Shown piece by piece: positions 1 through 11,377 of a stretch of DNA of 64,000 bases. The DNA lies in contig OZ022256.1 of NCBI GenBank assembly GCA_963978905.1, forward strand, positions 59,360,646-59,424,645. Reading direction: 5' to 3'. The notes beneath the pieces are model-generated. The model was not told where the DNA came from and did not search any database. It worked only from the letters and a program-made list of their open reading frames with translations. The DNA comes from Trichostrongylus colubriformis. Its lineage: Eukaryota; Nematoda; Chromadorea; Rhabditida; Trichostrongylidae. A program made the translations under genes and the position numbers. Position 1 is the first letter of the stretch. Each line of letters begins with the position of its first letter.

Positions 1-182
1 TTGACAGTATTTTCCATCTTTGTTATTCGATTCTGTGTATTACAACCTTCCAGTGCTGTTCCAACATACCATTTGTACTCTCATCTATCACTCACTATCA
101 CATCTTTGTATCACTTATCTCGTAAGCTCATTGTTCCACATCGACGTTGGCAGTAGCTCACCCTCATAGTTTAGGCCACGTA

Positions 183-275
183 TATTTAGCGCCGACAGGG
201 CGTGGCTGCGTTCACGAGCAGCGAGGCAGAGGGGCACGGGAAGGGGCAAAGACGACGCAGGCAACGAGACAGGGT
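183..275 (-). repeat. Fragment of the CGTTCATACT hairpin family
   Basis: CGTGGCTGCGTTCACGAGCAGCGAGGCAGAGGGGCACGG and AACGAGACAGGGTGGCAC correspond, on the opposite strand, to the right half of 7991-8150. The outer termini are missing. Confidence 0.5.
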
Positions 276-2026
276 GGCACAAGTAGTTGTAATAAATACC
301 TTATGTAATAAATACAAATACAAGCGAAGACACAGAGAAACGCAGACACGCTCTGCCGCCGGCAGAGAAGAGAACGAACCTGGCCTTACATAGCCGTGAA
401 TGCTCATCAGGAGTGTTCAACTAGGTCAGGTCATGCGACGGAGGAGGCGATGGTCACGACCTTTGGCGTGCTGTCAGTTCACAACTTGGCCACTGAGACA
501 CTTGGCGCGCACTTCCGCTCAATTTGCGTGGTGCGATGGCCCATTTCGAAAGTCCTGACCCGCATTATAGACTCGCTAGGTGGTGCTACCATGACTGATC
601 CGAGAAATTGTGGAGATCTGCGGACATGTTGAATTCAATTTTAAGGTAATGAGACGGACGTACTTATTTCCGCAATTGCTGGTCGAGACTCACCCTCTAT
701 GAATTCCTTCTTGGCCTACTATTGAGCCAACAGGAAACTCCGTTTATGGTGGGTGAGTCAACCGTTACCGTAACCCGTGGTGGGCATCTCGGTTGCCGAC
801 GTAATGAACGCTTATATGTTTAAACAAAATGGATATTGAAATGTTGGAGTAAAACTCTTTTGGGCATTCCTATTGGATAATAATTTTGAGCAATGTCATC
901 CCATCAGGCAAATTCACAGCTCCAGAAGCTACTTTGTAGTTTACCTTTCGTGGGTTAATCATTACGTCGTGTTGCACTGTTGTGCATGACCTGCAAGTAA
1001 TCTTTCAGCGCAAAAGCGCACTTTCAATGAGGGTGAGGTCCCTTGGGATTCTCCTAAAGCGTTGTAAATGCTATTCTCATTTCAACAAAAACTGGATTTA
1101 TTTGAGTATTCTTTGTCTCGAAGTCTCAAGTCGATCTCAATTCCAGAATTCCAGAATATTTTTCAAAATTCCAGATTTTTTCCGAAATCTCAAGCAAGCT
1201 TTTCTGATAATGATTTCGCGCTTTTTGAGCAAACTTTCGGTGCCTACTAGGGCCTCTTCTTTAGGCCTTAAGGAGTATAAGTAACACGAAGAATCAGCTA
1301 CCTGAATTGGTACAATATTCGCTGAATCCTCAAGAATCTCTTAGAGCGCTCCTTGAAAGTCCGTGACTCGGAGCTGGAGTTCTGTTGGTTAGAGTTTCTC
1401 GCCTACCGATTAGCTTCTGAACAGAGAAGATCTGAAGAAAATAGATGATGTTTGATTAGTTGAAGACTTTCGAAGATTCTTCTGAACTGTCAGAGTGTCT
1501 CTGAAGCATTTATCATAGCAGCAGCCTTCTTTGTTTTGAACCGAATGATCTTTATCTATCTTTTTTTCTAATAAATGCCTCTACCTTTGCAACCATGGCA
1601 GTGGCTGATGGTAGCTGGAGCTGTCTGTTTCTCAGAGGTCGTTTGCAGGTTGTGCCTATTTTTAGAATGGCACTAAAGGCATCATAGCTCACCATTCATT
1701 GTTCGTAATTAAAAGTTCCGCTCAAGTTTTTTCTGAACTAAACTTGGATTCATTAGGAAATTAAGTCTGTTGCAGGAGTGCAACCAGAGGGTTATTGAGC
1801 ATGCTGCAATGACGTGCGTTTCCACTTCAATCGGGCATTTATAAAACCCCGCTCCGGGGGTCCATTTTGTCCGACTATGGTATGGAGGGGTATGATATGG
1901 TTTAGAAATATTGTACTGAATCAATAATTCTGAAGTGTAACGAAGTGCATTGGCGAACTAGTCATATCTTCCAAGTAGCTATAATTGTTGCTGGACTTTC
2001 TGTGATCACGGCTGGCTGACCACCTG
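276..2026. other. No gene seen
   Basis: Apart from the hairpin fragment at its left edge, I see no supported gene. At 1135-1200 there is low-complexity TTCCAGAATTCCAGAATATTTTTCAAAATTCCAG-type sequence. The short frames here have no splice context or domain. Confidence 0.5.
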
Positions 2027-2265
2027 GGGTGTGTAGCTTATGTCGAATTTTCGCTGTGCGGGGTCGACTCTGGGCGCCATTAGCACGACATGCCGCAATC
2101 GCTCAGAATTCTGCCCAGGACTCAAGGGACTGGTACCACGGAAGTGCTTCAGAGGAATAGCTTATTATCTCATCAATGTCTAAAATTGATAACCTCCCTG
2201 AAAAGGCAAAATAGTAACATAAAAAGTAAAAGAAACAATGGAAGATATTAATTATGAAAGTAAAG
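2027..2265 (+). mobile_element. Left half of a Mutator-like MITE (A subfamily)
   Basis: It starts GGGTGTGTAGCTTATGTCGAATTTTCGC and follows the 29444 and 54605 copies through CTGGTACCA...GGAAGTG and AACATAAAAAGTAAAAGAAACAA. The right terminus is missing; the hammerhead-bearing element begins 50 bp further on. Confidence 0.6.
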
Positions 2266-2354
2266 ATGCTTAGCAGTTCAAAAGTGATGAGGGATAAAAC
2301 ACACAATAATCCAAAAAATTATAATTTTCTGTACTGTGCCAACGAGGTTGTAAA

Positions 2355-2417
2355 GTGGAACTTCTATTGATGGCCTGACGTTTCGACCAGATCGTCTTCC
2401 TCAAAGGGCCAATCCAC
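2355..2417 (-). ncRNA. Hammerhead-like motif, left arm of the inverted-repeat element
   Basis: On the minus strand: GTGGATTGGCCCT, then TTGAGGA, helix II GAC/GTC with a GATCTG loop, GAAACGTC, then AGGCCATCAA...TTCCAC. Helix I pairs GGCC(C)T with AGGCC with one bulged C. It is the inverted partner of the motif at 2541-2605. Confidence 0.45.
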
Positions 2418-2540
2418 CACCGCGAGAACCGAGAGCCGCCACTCTGTGTCAGTTATTGCCAGTGAAAATATGACTCAGTTATTGTCAGTGATTCACTGAC
2501 AATAGCGAAATACACGGAGTGGCTGCGTTCCGCTCTCGCG

Positions 2541-2605
2541 GTGGTGGACTGAGCCTTTGAGGAAGACGATTGGTCGAAACGTCAAGTCGTCAATAGAAGT
2601 CCCAC
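2541..2605 (+). ncRNA. Hammerhead-like motif, right arm of the inverted-repeat element
   Basis: GTGG/GACT...AGTCCCAC closes an outer stem. The core reads TTGAGGA, helix II GAC/GTC with a GATTG loop, GAAACGTC. The first core base is T instead of C, and the inner helix I is weaker (GCCT against AAGT), so this is probably an inactive relative. Confidence 0.45.
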
Positions 2606-3063
2606 TTAACAACCTCGTTGGCATAGCAGAGAAAACTGTAATTAACATCAATGCCCAGGTTTTACGATGAGAGGAGTTGGAATCTGATCCGGAAAATTAT
2701 ACCCCCTTTCTACTGTTGATTCCGAAAAGGATGGGCTAGGGTAATAAAAAAGGTGGCAGGCTAGGGAAAAACAAGAGGAATCTGCTGGAAAAGACGCATC
2801 CTTGAATTTGAATGCGCTCACCAGGATTTTACCGTATATAGTCTTCTTCGACCTCTAGCTTTCATTTGAGTGACTCACTTTAGGAGTTCGCATTACTCCC
2901 GCATTACCCCTATCACTGCCTTTACACGTTGCACAACGGCAGTGTTCTGATAAATTCTTTTCACAGTAACTTTAATTGCTGGAGAAATTTTAATATTGTG
3001 CTGTTCCGGAGTCTCATGATTATCTGAATGTTTAAGAACTATTGCGACTCCAAAATATTGATT

Positions 3064-3260
3064 CAAAAGTCTTAAAAGTTCTTTGGAAAGTTTTTTGCAA
3101 TATTTCGGCGTTTAACGCTTTCTTCACGCCCTGCCAAAGACGGATGGTGCAGAAAATGTACATGAAAGACTTTCTGCCATTCGTCTTTGGCAGAGAGTGA
3201 AGAAAGTGTTAATTGTCGAAATATTACAAAAAACATTCCAAAGAACTTTTGAGACTTTTG
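3064..3260. repeat. Palindrome with about 85-bp arms
   Basis: CAAAAGTCTTAAAAGTTCTTTGGAA...GCCAAAGACGGATGG at the left folds on CCATTCGTCTTTGGC...TTCCAAAGAACTTTTGAGACTTTTG at the right. Related single-arm sequence (TTTTTTGCAATATTTTGTGCAATCTTTTGAG) is at about 38840-38880. Confidence 0.75.
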
Positions 3261-3901
3261 AGGTGTCTTTTGCGTCTTTTGAATAAATGTCGCAATTGCT
3301 CTTAAACATACTAGAGAAATTGCTTAGCTAACTTCTATGTTGGTAGAAAGTCTTACTTACTGCTACAGGAAGCCTCGATAAGCGGCACCTCATCGTTAGG
3401 CTGGAGGAAAATGTACCGTTCATTATAGATTTTTGATATGGCTTGCAGGGTTCGCCGAAAATATCAAAATGGCTGTTTTTTTTGTTCGTTTTGTCTCGTT
3501 GCAACGAGGTTGAAAGCAGTTGCCAAAAGCAGATTTCTGATAGGTTTTCTCGGTCCTACATTATTTTGCTATATTTTAGAACCATGCCCTCTTCTGTCAA
3601 ACACACTCCACGCCATCCGCACATGTAAATTTCGAGACTTTGCCTAAAATAACACGATATCAGAAAATTTTCTTCCGTATATCCCTCTCCTAGTCACTGC
3701 TCGATGATTTTGTGAAATGATTCCTTTCCCTGAATTCTTCTTGCTGTTTAGCCTAGAAAAGCATCTGCTTTTAAACTCGCAAAAATATGCTTATGCGGCA
3801 GGAGCTCTGATCAGATGTACAATCATAAACTTCCGTTGTCGCCGGTTTAGCACGTTCTCCTGCGAAAGAAATTGTGCACTTGTTTTGTTTGTGTGAGTTC
3901 T

Positions 3902-4273
3902 TTTGTATTCCATATATTTATGTTGTATTTGCTTGATAAGGGCCGCATGCAAAGTTTCACACGAAAAAGTGAGAATCCGACTTAGATACAGTTCCTCAAA
4001 ATGGCGGCCGGGAAGGCGGAGCCTCAGAGCAAATACCCGCCCCATCGTCCGCCGCAGTAGGAGATGGAAAGTGGAACTGTCTACGTGACACTCTCATCCT
4101 AATATACGTCTTCAGCTGCGGTGGCATAAGAGGCGCGCCTTTACTGTGTGGCCCTGCCACCTCGACCACCACTTTGAGGAGCTGTATTTTATCAGGATTC
4201 TCACTTTTTTTACGTGAAACTTTACATGCGGCCCTTATTAAGCAAATTTAGCATAAATATATGGAGTACAGAA
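3902..4273. mobile_element. GGCGGCCG palindromic element, full copy
   Basis: About 370 bp with arms TATTCCATATATTTATG...GGGCCGCATGCAAAGTTTCAC at the left and GTGAAACTTTACATGCGGCCC...CATAAATATATGGAGTA at the right. Each arm contains TCCTCAAAATGGCGGCC or its complement. Copies lie at 8921, 44905 and 50597. Confidence 0.75.
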
Positions 4274-4779
4274 AACCTAATTTCCATGCACGATTTTTTT
4301 CATTTCACAGTTTCGAATGAAATTGCAATGTTTAGAGCATACCCAAGGAACTAATCAACGCTATCCGTTTTACCTACATCGCTCTCATGACCAGATGGCT
4401 TTTCGTTATAATCGAATCGAATAGTTTCAGCAGTGAGCCCCCTTTTCATTGCGGCGAAAGAAAAGAATATCTTTGCCTGGTTGTACTTTGCATGTGTATT
4501 GAGGCGTTTTTGTTCTCAAGGGAACAGCTGGTAGCCATAAAGTTACCGTCACTTTCATGATATTACCATTAAACCGCATCATAAATTGTATTCACACCCA
4601 TCTATCGCCATTCTCTCTGAATTCTTCCCGCAGGATTCCCCAAAACCAACTTGACGGTAACGCTTTCGCTATTACGTAGCCTATGCTATTCATTCGGTTC
4701 GGTCAGACCTACTCTTTCCTAAGTAAGTCAGAAAATTCGTGTCGCGGAGTCCTGCGTGCTATGCGCTTTGAGGGTGAGG

Positions 4780-5175
4780 GGGTCTGTATGTAGTTGGGTC
4801 CTGAAGCGATAACGGTGTCCTACACTTTATTTTAGTTATCGCTTTAGGACCTACTGAATACGACGCTCCGAGCTCGCAACCATTGCGTCACGCGCCACGC
4901 GAGCTTTTTGTCCTGAAGGCCTTCTTCTCTTTCTCCCAAATAATTGCATTTCATGAGATTTCCTTTTTTGCTCACAAGTTCATGTGTGCCACAAGAACAG
5001 AAAATTGGAAAATTGGCGTGGTTATATTTGGCGCGCGACGAGATGGTGCGATGCACCCTACTAGTGGAGTCCTGAAGCAGCTAGAATGAGGCATAGAGCA
5101 CTGTCATTGATTCAGGACTCATCCAATACGGTGCGCATAACCCGCACCATTACGTCGCACGTCGGTCGTCGCTGC
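4780..5175. repeat. Two degraded hairpin units of the G subfamily
   Basis: Each half holds the family core: GTTGGGTCCTGAAGCGATAA mirrored by TTATCGCTTTAGGACC at 4791-4856, and GGAGTCCTGAAGC...TCAGGACTCATCC with GATGGTGCGATGCACC/GGTGCGCATAACCCGCACC at 5030-5160. Terminal GGGTGTGTA ends were not found. Confidence 0.5.
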
Positions 5176-5659
5176 GCGAATTTTCTACTTTCATGGCACA
5201 CCCCATTACAGCTCCTTTAGAACTCCAGTCAAAACCCTACGATTTTGTACAACGTGGGTCTTTGGTTTTGGGTTGGAATGGCTCATTGTTCAGAGGCGCT
5301 TTTCACGATGGTGCGTCCAAGTCGCTCAGATCTCACTTTCCTCCTCCATTGGATTTTGGAGTGACAATGAGTCTTCGGAATAGGGTACACAGTGAGGTGA
5401 GGATTCCTCGACGGGGGGGGGGGGTTGTATTTGGTCGGACATGGGTCGTACCTGAACAGGTGAGCGACAAGCACTAGAATCTAAACTTTCATAAAGCAGG
5501 TGCGAAGCGGAGGATGTTTAACTACAAATCCATGTGAGGAAATGTGATATAAATATCTTTTCGCCTCAGGTAAGAACATAGCAGTAAAAAGGTGAAAAGG
5601 AAGGGAGGGGGGTCGTACTCGAATCCCTTAGGGGGGGGGGGTAGTGAACATATTGAAGC

Positions 5660-6980
5660 GGCTATTTTCTTCGATACCTAGTTGTGCTCTGATTCGGAAA
5701 GCTGCTCTGATACCCAGAAAAGCATGCTGATACAAGGGCGTCAGTGCCTGCAATCGACATCAAGCATCAGCCAGACACAAATAATTATCCAGAGTGTTAT
5801 TTGTGTCCCTTTGCACGTCTACAAGCCCTTTGGGACTATGGAAAGCTCACGAGAGGATCCATTTCTGCCCAAGCATTTCTCCAAGTCTGCATAAGAGAGA
5901 ATCTGCATCACTGTACGTGATTGATAGCAAGTTTCGGTTTATCACGATCAGGACTCACGTCTCACTAAATGGAAAAATGGATTAAGTCAAATGAAAAAAT
6001 TAATTGAAATAAACTGAGAGTTCAGGTTTCAAAAAATTATTTCCTTTTTTTCGAATTTTAAGTTCTAGTATATTTCATCCTGATTCTTTGAAATTCTTTG
6101 AAGTTTCCAAAGAGGCAAAAACTCAATATTAACAGAGGCAGATATAGTTCGGTGTACTGCAAGGAAAGCAGATTTTGAGCTCTGGCGCAAAAAAAGGCGC
6201 AGCCAGATCGTAGAAGGAGAATGCTGAAGTTGAGTGCTTCTTACTTTTGCTTCTGCTGCAAAAAAAATCAAGGAAAAATAATTAAGTAGAGCATACTGGA
6301 AATTCAGCTCTTCTGCAATCTGACCCCTTCTATTTGTCGTCTAATTGGCACGTTTTGTGGCTAGAATATACGTACATGTTTTCAATGACATATTTCGTGT
6401 ACATATTTCACTTTCGTGTCGCATTCATACACGACTGCGTTCCGCTATGACGATGATGGCTTTGAACGCTACGAAAACATCACCATCACAACAGCAAATC
6501 GTATCTATTCATATCTATTAATTATATTTATACGTATACATATTAAACTGTAGATGTTGCATCATTTGCTCTCCAATCTGCATAAGATACACTGAATCCA
6601 GTTTTCCCCTCGGCGAATTCATTTTTTCGTGCATCTTTCTGCTGGATTTTGCTGCGAAGTTGAAAAATCCTGCGGTCCAGTCATCACTAGTGACTCTGCT
6701 GACATTCTTCACAATTTTCGGAAAACCTCAAAGAACAAGGTACTTGGTACAGGATAATGTGTTCGATATTTGTCAACCATGGTGGGGATTTCGGAGACGT
6801 CACTACGCTCAGACAATCAAAAATTTGTGGCACCATGTGTATTGGCTGAAACCAGAATTTTTCTGATTTATGTGTAAATGCTACAGTCAAACATTTACTT
6901 TCATTTGTGGTTATTTCAAATTAATCGATTAATTGATGAGATAATCATTTGTTATAACTATTATATTTAACGACTATTAA
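5660..6980. other. No gene seen
   Basis: AT-rich DNA. Overlapping short frames on both strands at 6518-6890 show no domain. TGCGTTCCGC and CTATTCATATC-type simple stretches occur at 6430-6540. Confidence 0.5.
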
Positions 6981-6987
6981 GGAAAGT

Positions 6988-7268
6988 TTTTGGCTTTGAT
7001 CAATCCCTTCCGTGGGATGCGCCGCACATTCTAGTTCCATTCAGAATCGTGATGGCTGGTGAATGTGATGTGGCCTATACAATGACTTGCGGTGGCCAGC
7101 CGATGTACAAGTCAGTGCTTTTGTCCTCCTAGACGTGTCTGGTACCAATTTATCGACCCCGGAGGGATGGAAGGCTTGGTTGGCCTGGGCGGGCGTTGAT
7201 GCGGGATTTGATCCCTGCACCATGAGAGTGGGGTGCGCGCCACCTGTCACTACACCATCTCCGCCCAA
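6988..7268 (-). repeat. tRNA-derived SINE, full-length
   Basis: Read on the minus strand, it starts GGGCGGAGATGGTGTAGTGACA (an A-box-like segment), has GGGATCAAATCCCGCATCAA (a B-box-like segment) about 50 bp on, then a common body CCAAGCCTTCCATCCCTCCGGGG...TGGTACCAGAC and a tail with GAATGGAACTAGAATGTGCGGCGCATCC. It matches 55466-55705 and 49333-49584. The parent tRNA was not identified. Confidence 0.75.
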
Positions 7269-7369
7269 CTACTATAAACTTGTTTATAAAGTCACTTATA
7301 TCAGATGCTCCTATGAAACTTCGAATTTAGATTTGGTATATCGATGCACTTAAAATAGTGATTGTAGGT

Positions 7370-7731
7370 TGAAAACCAAACCTGCTACCTGGTTTTCAAG
7401 CGAGTAATGATTGGTCAACTTTTGTTGAAAAATCTACAAAAACTCCTCTTATTCCTGTTTCACATGCGCTAGGAGTGGCTCGCTTCCTACTGGAGCAAAA
7501 TCCTTGCAATTTATGCTTCGATTTCAACGACACCTCTATTCCAACTGGCTCTTTCCGCAAGTGGCACCACAGTATGCTAGTGCTTTTTTCTAGATTTTAC
7601 TGAAATTCGCTAGAACCGCTCATCCGAGTTATTCAAATGTTTCACGACAACTGGAATGCCATTTCAACGAGGGAGGAATCGCCAACATTCGACGTGAAGC
7701 CCTAGAACCCATCGATGCGGGAGCCCTGACA
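7370..7731 (+). CDS. Possible exon(s) of an unknown gene
   Basis: After a TGA at about 7370, a frame stays open for about 66 codons and reads like protein (DWSTFVEKSTKTPLIPVSHA, LGVARFLLEQNPCNLCFDFND). It could donate at CACCACA|GTATGC (about 7570). A second stretch after TTTTTTCTAG (7591) is also open to GATGCGG|GTAATT and contains an in-frame duplication PIDAGALTPIDAG. The phases of the two pieces do not join, so at most one boundary is right. No family recognised. Confidence 0.25.
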
Positions 7732-7990
7732 CCTATCGATGCGGGTAATTAATGCTTTCATCACTGAAATATGTCATGAATTACCAACATAGAATCCATT
7801 TTTACCCTATTGAAAAATGACCATGCGGCACGCAATAGCAGTAGCACCGTCACATTTTCAGTTATTAGCTATGGGATATAGCTACAGCGTTACGATAGGG
7901 CTTTCCCATCGTGTTTATGTTGGTGTGAAATGCGTTCAGGCACACTGCACATCTGTCGAGATGGGCTCTCATTGGTGGAAAAGTGTTAGA

Positions 7991-8150
7991 CCGCGTCCAT
8001 ACTTCGTGGTGCCGACGAAAGGGCGCGGCTGCGTGTCTTTACGTCTCCCTGTAACACCCTGTCTCGTCGTCTCTGCGCCTCCCCCGTGTCACTCTGCCAC
8101 GCTACTTGCGAACGCAGTCATACCCTTCCGGCGCGAAGTATGAGCGCGGC
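7991..8150. mobile_element. CGTTCATACT hairpin element
   Basis: The ends CCGCGTCCATACTTCGTGGT and GCGCGAAGTATGAGCGCGG are inverted repeats. Inside is a pyrimidine-rich GTCTCCCTGTAACACCCTGTCTCG...CACTCTGCC stretch common to all copies. Confidence 0.7.
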
Positions 8151-8446
8151 ATCAAAGGCACATCTTTCATAAATCAGATTACCTCCAATCGAGTGGCCCA
8201 CGTGGGGAAGTAGATCCTTAGGTAACTGTTCAAGTTGCACCGTGTTTCCTGCGCCATTATGCCTCTGCTGCGCTACACCTACTTGAACCCACACAAACCA
8301 CGCCCCTTAAGCTCACTGACCATTAAAGAGCTGAAATCGGCGTGACTAGCGTGGTTCAGGCAGGTGTAGCACCATGGTACGTCCTAGCTGTGCAACAAAA
8401 GTGCAACCTAGGCAACTTCTCAAGGATCTACTGCCCTGAGCAGGTA

Positions 8447-8557
8447 CAGTCCATTTCGGAGCTCTAGATATGGCGTGACCTGACTGGTGAGAGTGAGAGT
8501 GTTCATTCTCACCCAAGTCTTTAGGCCACGCCCTATCATGCGCTCCGAAATAGACAG
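8447..8557. mobile_element. CAGT-ended Tc1-like MITE, decayed
   Basis: CAGTCCATTTCGGAGC at the left after TA, GCGCTCCGAAATAGACAGT at the right. The middle carries the family's GTGAGAGTGAGAGTGTTC...TCTCACCCAAGTC segment. Confidence 0.7.
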
Positions 8558-8920
8558 TGAGGCGGCTGTCTGATCAATGCGGAGTGTGGCTTCTTCTCCT
8601 TTGCAGGCCAGCTGGTGTGGCACAAACGCAGCAACCTTCCGGTAAGAAATCCAAGCCATGTCCTTGCTGCGATCGTGGAATGTGACTTTGTGGAGGATCC
8701 GCGGTACTGCAATCTTCAAATTGTCCATACTGGGGAACTTATTATATAAGTGCTACTGAAATCGTCAGATGGTCCTGCGGGTGCCATCGCCACCATTGCC
8801 ATCAGCGCTTCTGGATGCACTCTGTTTTTTACTAAGTAAATCTCTGAAATCGTCTTTTAGGTAAATCGTGTTCACCAGGAACCATTCTCTCGCTTCCATG
8901 TAATAGAACCAGGATTAAAG

Positions 8921-9243
8921 AAAAGCATGGCAAAGTTTCACGCGAAAAGGTGAGAATTGGGCTAAGACATACGTAGCTGCCCGAATTCTTGGCCGGGTGG
9001 GCGGGGCCTCCGACTAGAAACCCCGTCCCGTCGTCCGCCTCGATTGGGACTGTTTCCGTAACCTTCTGTTCCTACAATGCGTCTCCGACCGCGACGGACG
9101 AGGGGGTGGGCGCCCGCTCGGAGGCCTCGCCCACTTGGCCGAGGCTTTGTGGTGCTGTGACCTAGCCGAATTCACATTTTTCGCGTAGAACTTTGCATGC
9201 GACCCACATTGGCAAATACAACAAGAGTGTATGGGTAACACAG
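8921..9243. mobile_element. GGCGGCCG palindromic element
   Basis: GCAAAGTTTCACGCGAAAAG...AGAATTGGGC at the left and GCCGAATTCACATTTTTCGCG...CTTTGCATGCGACCC at the right. GCGGGGCCTCC/GGAGGCCTCGCCC and the CCGTCGTCCGCC...GCGACGGACG pairs are near the centre. Confidence 0.7.
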
Positions 9244-9299
9244 AAAAAACTCATTTTCCAAGGACAAATCTTTCGAGCTAGGATGAAACAGTGCGGTGT

Positions 9300-10737
9300 A
9301 TCGCGTGTGGGTTCAAGGCGCGTATGTTGTTGGGTCCTGAAGCGATTGCCGTGATCTATGGTATGTCTCATTTGAGGGTAAAAGCCCTAGCATTTATCTT
9401 CAACTATACTGATTATAGCGGTGCAAAATGCAAAATGCAATAGGGTGCACCCGCGCACGTCTCCACTTTCCAAGCAATTGTCCTTTCTTGATATGATTCG
9501 TAGGAAGGGTTATTTGAATGCGTTCCGACCCTTGAAATGAAATCCATCTTTGTAAAAGTGCAACACACTTGCTTGAAAAACAGCGCTTTCTCTGAATTAG
9601 GGCCCTCTGCTCTTTGAGGCTGTTCAAATGTAATTTGAGGACGAATTTTGTTGCTTTGTGATGGACCACTGACCGCAATACTCTCGATATAACTCCTTTT
9701 TCTGTTCTTTTTTTCATTCTGTCTTGCTTTCTTGAGGTCAGTTGACAGTCGTGCTATCATGTGCTGATCGTGAATCCCCTTCAAAAGACAAATTTTCAAT
9801 TTTCCGATTTAGTCACCTTCTGATGCATCTTTCAAAAAGATAGTTACTCTGATGCAAAGCGACTTGCTCCCAACTGCAATATGTAAATGTACGGATTCTT
9901 CTACGCTCCGGAATGGAAATGAAGTGCGCGGCGGCGCTGAAAGGCACTGCACATATTATGTGAGTGTAGGGGCAGAGAGATTGTGTCACCTGAGAACGAG
10001 TTACGTATGACCGCCACACATCACAGATCCACGCTATTCTGATCTCACCGCGCAGAGAGGTAATGGAGGCCGAAAAACGGGAATGGGTTAGCGGGGGAGT
10101 AGATATGTAACCTCTTGAGATTTAGGACATTTTGTCTCGTTCATTTTTCAGCATCCACTGAGAAGAGTATCTGCTCTCAGTATTCAATTTTGTTATCGTA
10201 GACAGATTCTCGGAGGTACCTCTTGCGACAATCAGATTGAAGTCAATGGTAGGGGTGATTTGGTTGCATCCTACATTCTTATCCTTGATGCTAACTGGTG
10301 GACGTTTTATCACAAAAGCTGACACTTCAGAAGCACCACGTCATTTCGACCAATGCGTCTTCAATACGATACGATGCTTTCTCCGCTGGGATTTCTCCGC
10401 AGATAGGCTTTCTAGACCACTAGTTTTCAAGTGGATGACATCTTTTAGAGATTCCTGGTCACCCACATTACCCCTATCACTGTCTTCAGCTGTAGCAACA
10501 CTTTCTTCAGCAGCAAATGACGGCTGGAATTTCACATGCGGCAAGTATCGAAAGAATTTGGGTTGGTCATAGTTATTTTGAAGGTTTGAGTTGATGTTAA
10601 GTGTGCTCTGATGTTCATATCTTACGAAAGCCAATCATCTCATTACATCAGCCCCTAGTGCTCACTGGTAAAGCTATTGGTCGAGATTTTCAATCTAGAA
10701 TATTGCTCTACAGTCGTTCCATTAAGCTCCTGTCAAA
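9300..10737. other. No gene supported
   Basis: Frames of about 100-130 codons on the minus strand (9400-9799, 10341-10634) overlap one another in different frames and lack domains. CACCCACATTACCCCTATCACTGTCTT at about 10460 recurs, diverged, near 2895. Confidence 0.45.
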
Positions 10738-10814
10738 TATTAGGTCTGTGCAGAATAAATGGCCAAAACGGAACCTTTTTTTTCAAAACGCCATAACTTC
10801 GCTCAGACACAACT

Positions 10815-11012
10815 TTATTTGTCGAAATAAAAACCATTCGAATCTACACAATTTTGCCAACAATGTGGTAGAGGAAATATGCCATCATGATCAAATTCTG
10901 GATTGCGAAAATTAATGAAGTCAACGATGGCATTTTCAACATGCATCGTTTCGGCAAACTCCTTCTGACGCAGGTTTGCATCGAGAACCGGGAAAAAGTG
11001 GTAATCCGTCAG
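10815..11012 (-). pseudogene. Mariner transposase C-terminal half, left arm (inverted)
   Basis: It is a minus-strand copy of the same region, and longer open: LTDYHFFPVLDANLRQKEF, then AIVDFINFRNPEFDHDG and WQNCVDSNGFYFDK before the stop at 10815. It preserves the reading frame better than the right arm. Confidence 0.75.
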
Positions 11013-11154
11013 GAATAAGGGGGGTGAGGGAGCGTCTCGATCAGTTTCTGCCGGTTGACCGGTCAGTTTTTTCTGCCGGTCAGTTTTCTTGCGAACTGTG
11101 GGGTTTTGCGTTGTTTTGCGCACCCAGTAAAAAATGATGCAGTCAGGCATTGAG

Positions 11155-11377
11155 CCTCTCCCTCACCCCGCTTATTCCCCACACCTATCCCTGACAGATT
11201 ACCACTTTTTCCGGGTTCTCGATGCAAACCTGCGGCAAAAAAATTATGCACGGTAAAAATGCCATTCTTGACTTTATTGATTCTCGCAATCCAGAATTTG
11301 ATCGTGATGACCTATTTTCTTCAACAGATCGTTGGCGAAATTCTGTAGATTCGAATGCTTTTTATTTCAACAAGTAA
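11155..11377 (+). pseudogene. Mariner transposase C-terminal half, right arm
   Basis: It reads LPHPAYSPHLSLTDYHFFRV (third-Asp motif, with the LTDYHFF Asp kept) and, after a frameshift, FIDSRNPEFDRDD and WRNSVDSNAFYFNK before TAA. This end is typical of Hsmar1/SETMAR-like mariners (WQxCVDxNGxYF). Confidence 0.75.

Larger units (their letters stand above)
2318..2645. mobile_element. Inverted-repeat retroelement fragment carrying two hammerhead-like motifs
   Basis: Two arms of about 90-100 bp face each other, with the shared outer sequence GCCAACGAGGTTGT...CTTCTATTGA. Each carries a hammerhead-like core. The middle (2420-2540) contains a short repeat TCAGTTATTG(C/T)CAGTGA. Inverted pairs of the same terminal unit are typical of Penelope-like retroelements, but no reverse transcriptase is present, so the assignment is inference. 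Confidence 0.55.

Noticed and set aside
5406..5641. Long G runs as possible G-quadruplex elements
   Set aside because: They are simple homopolymers inside a degraded repeat; nothing suggests a conserved function.
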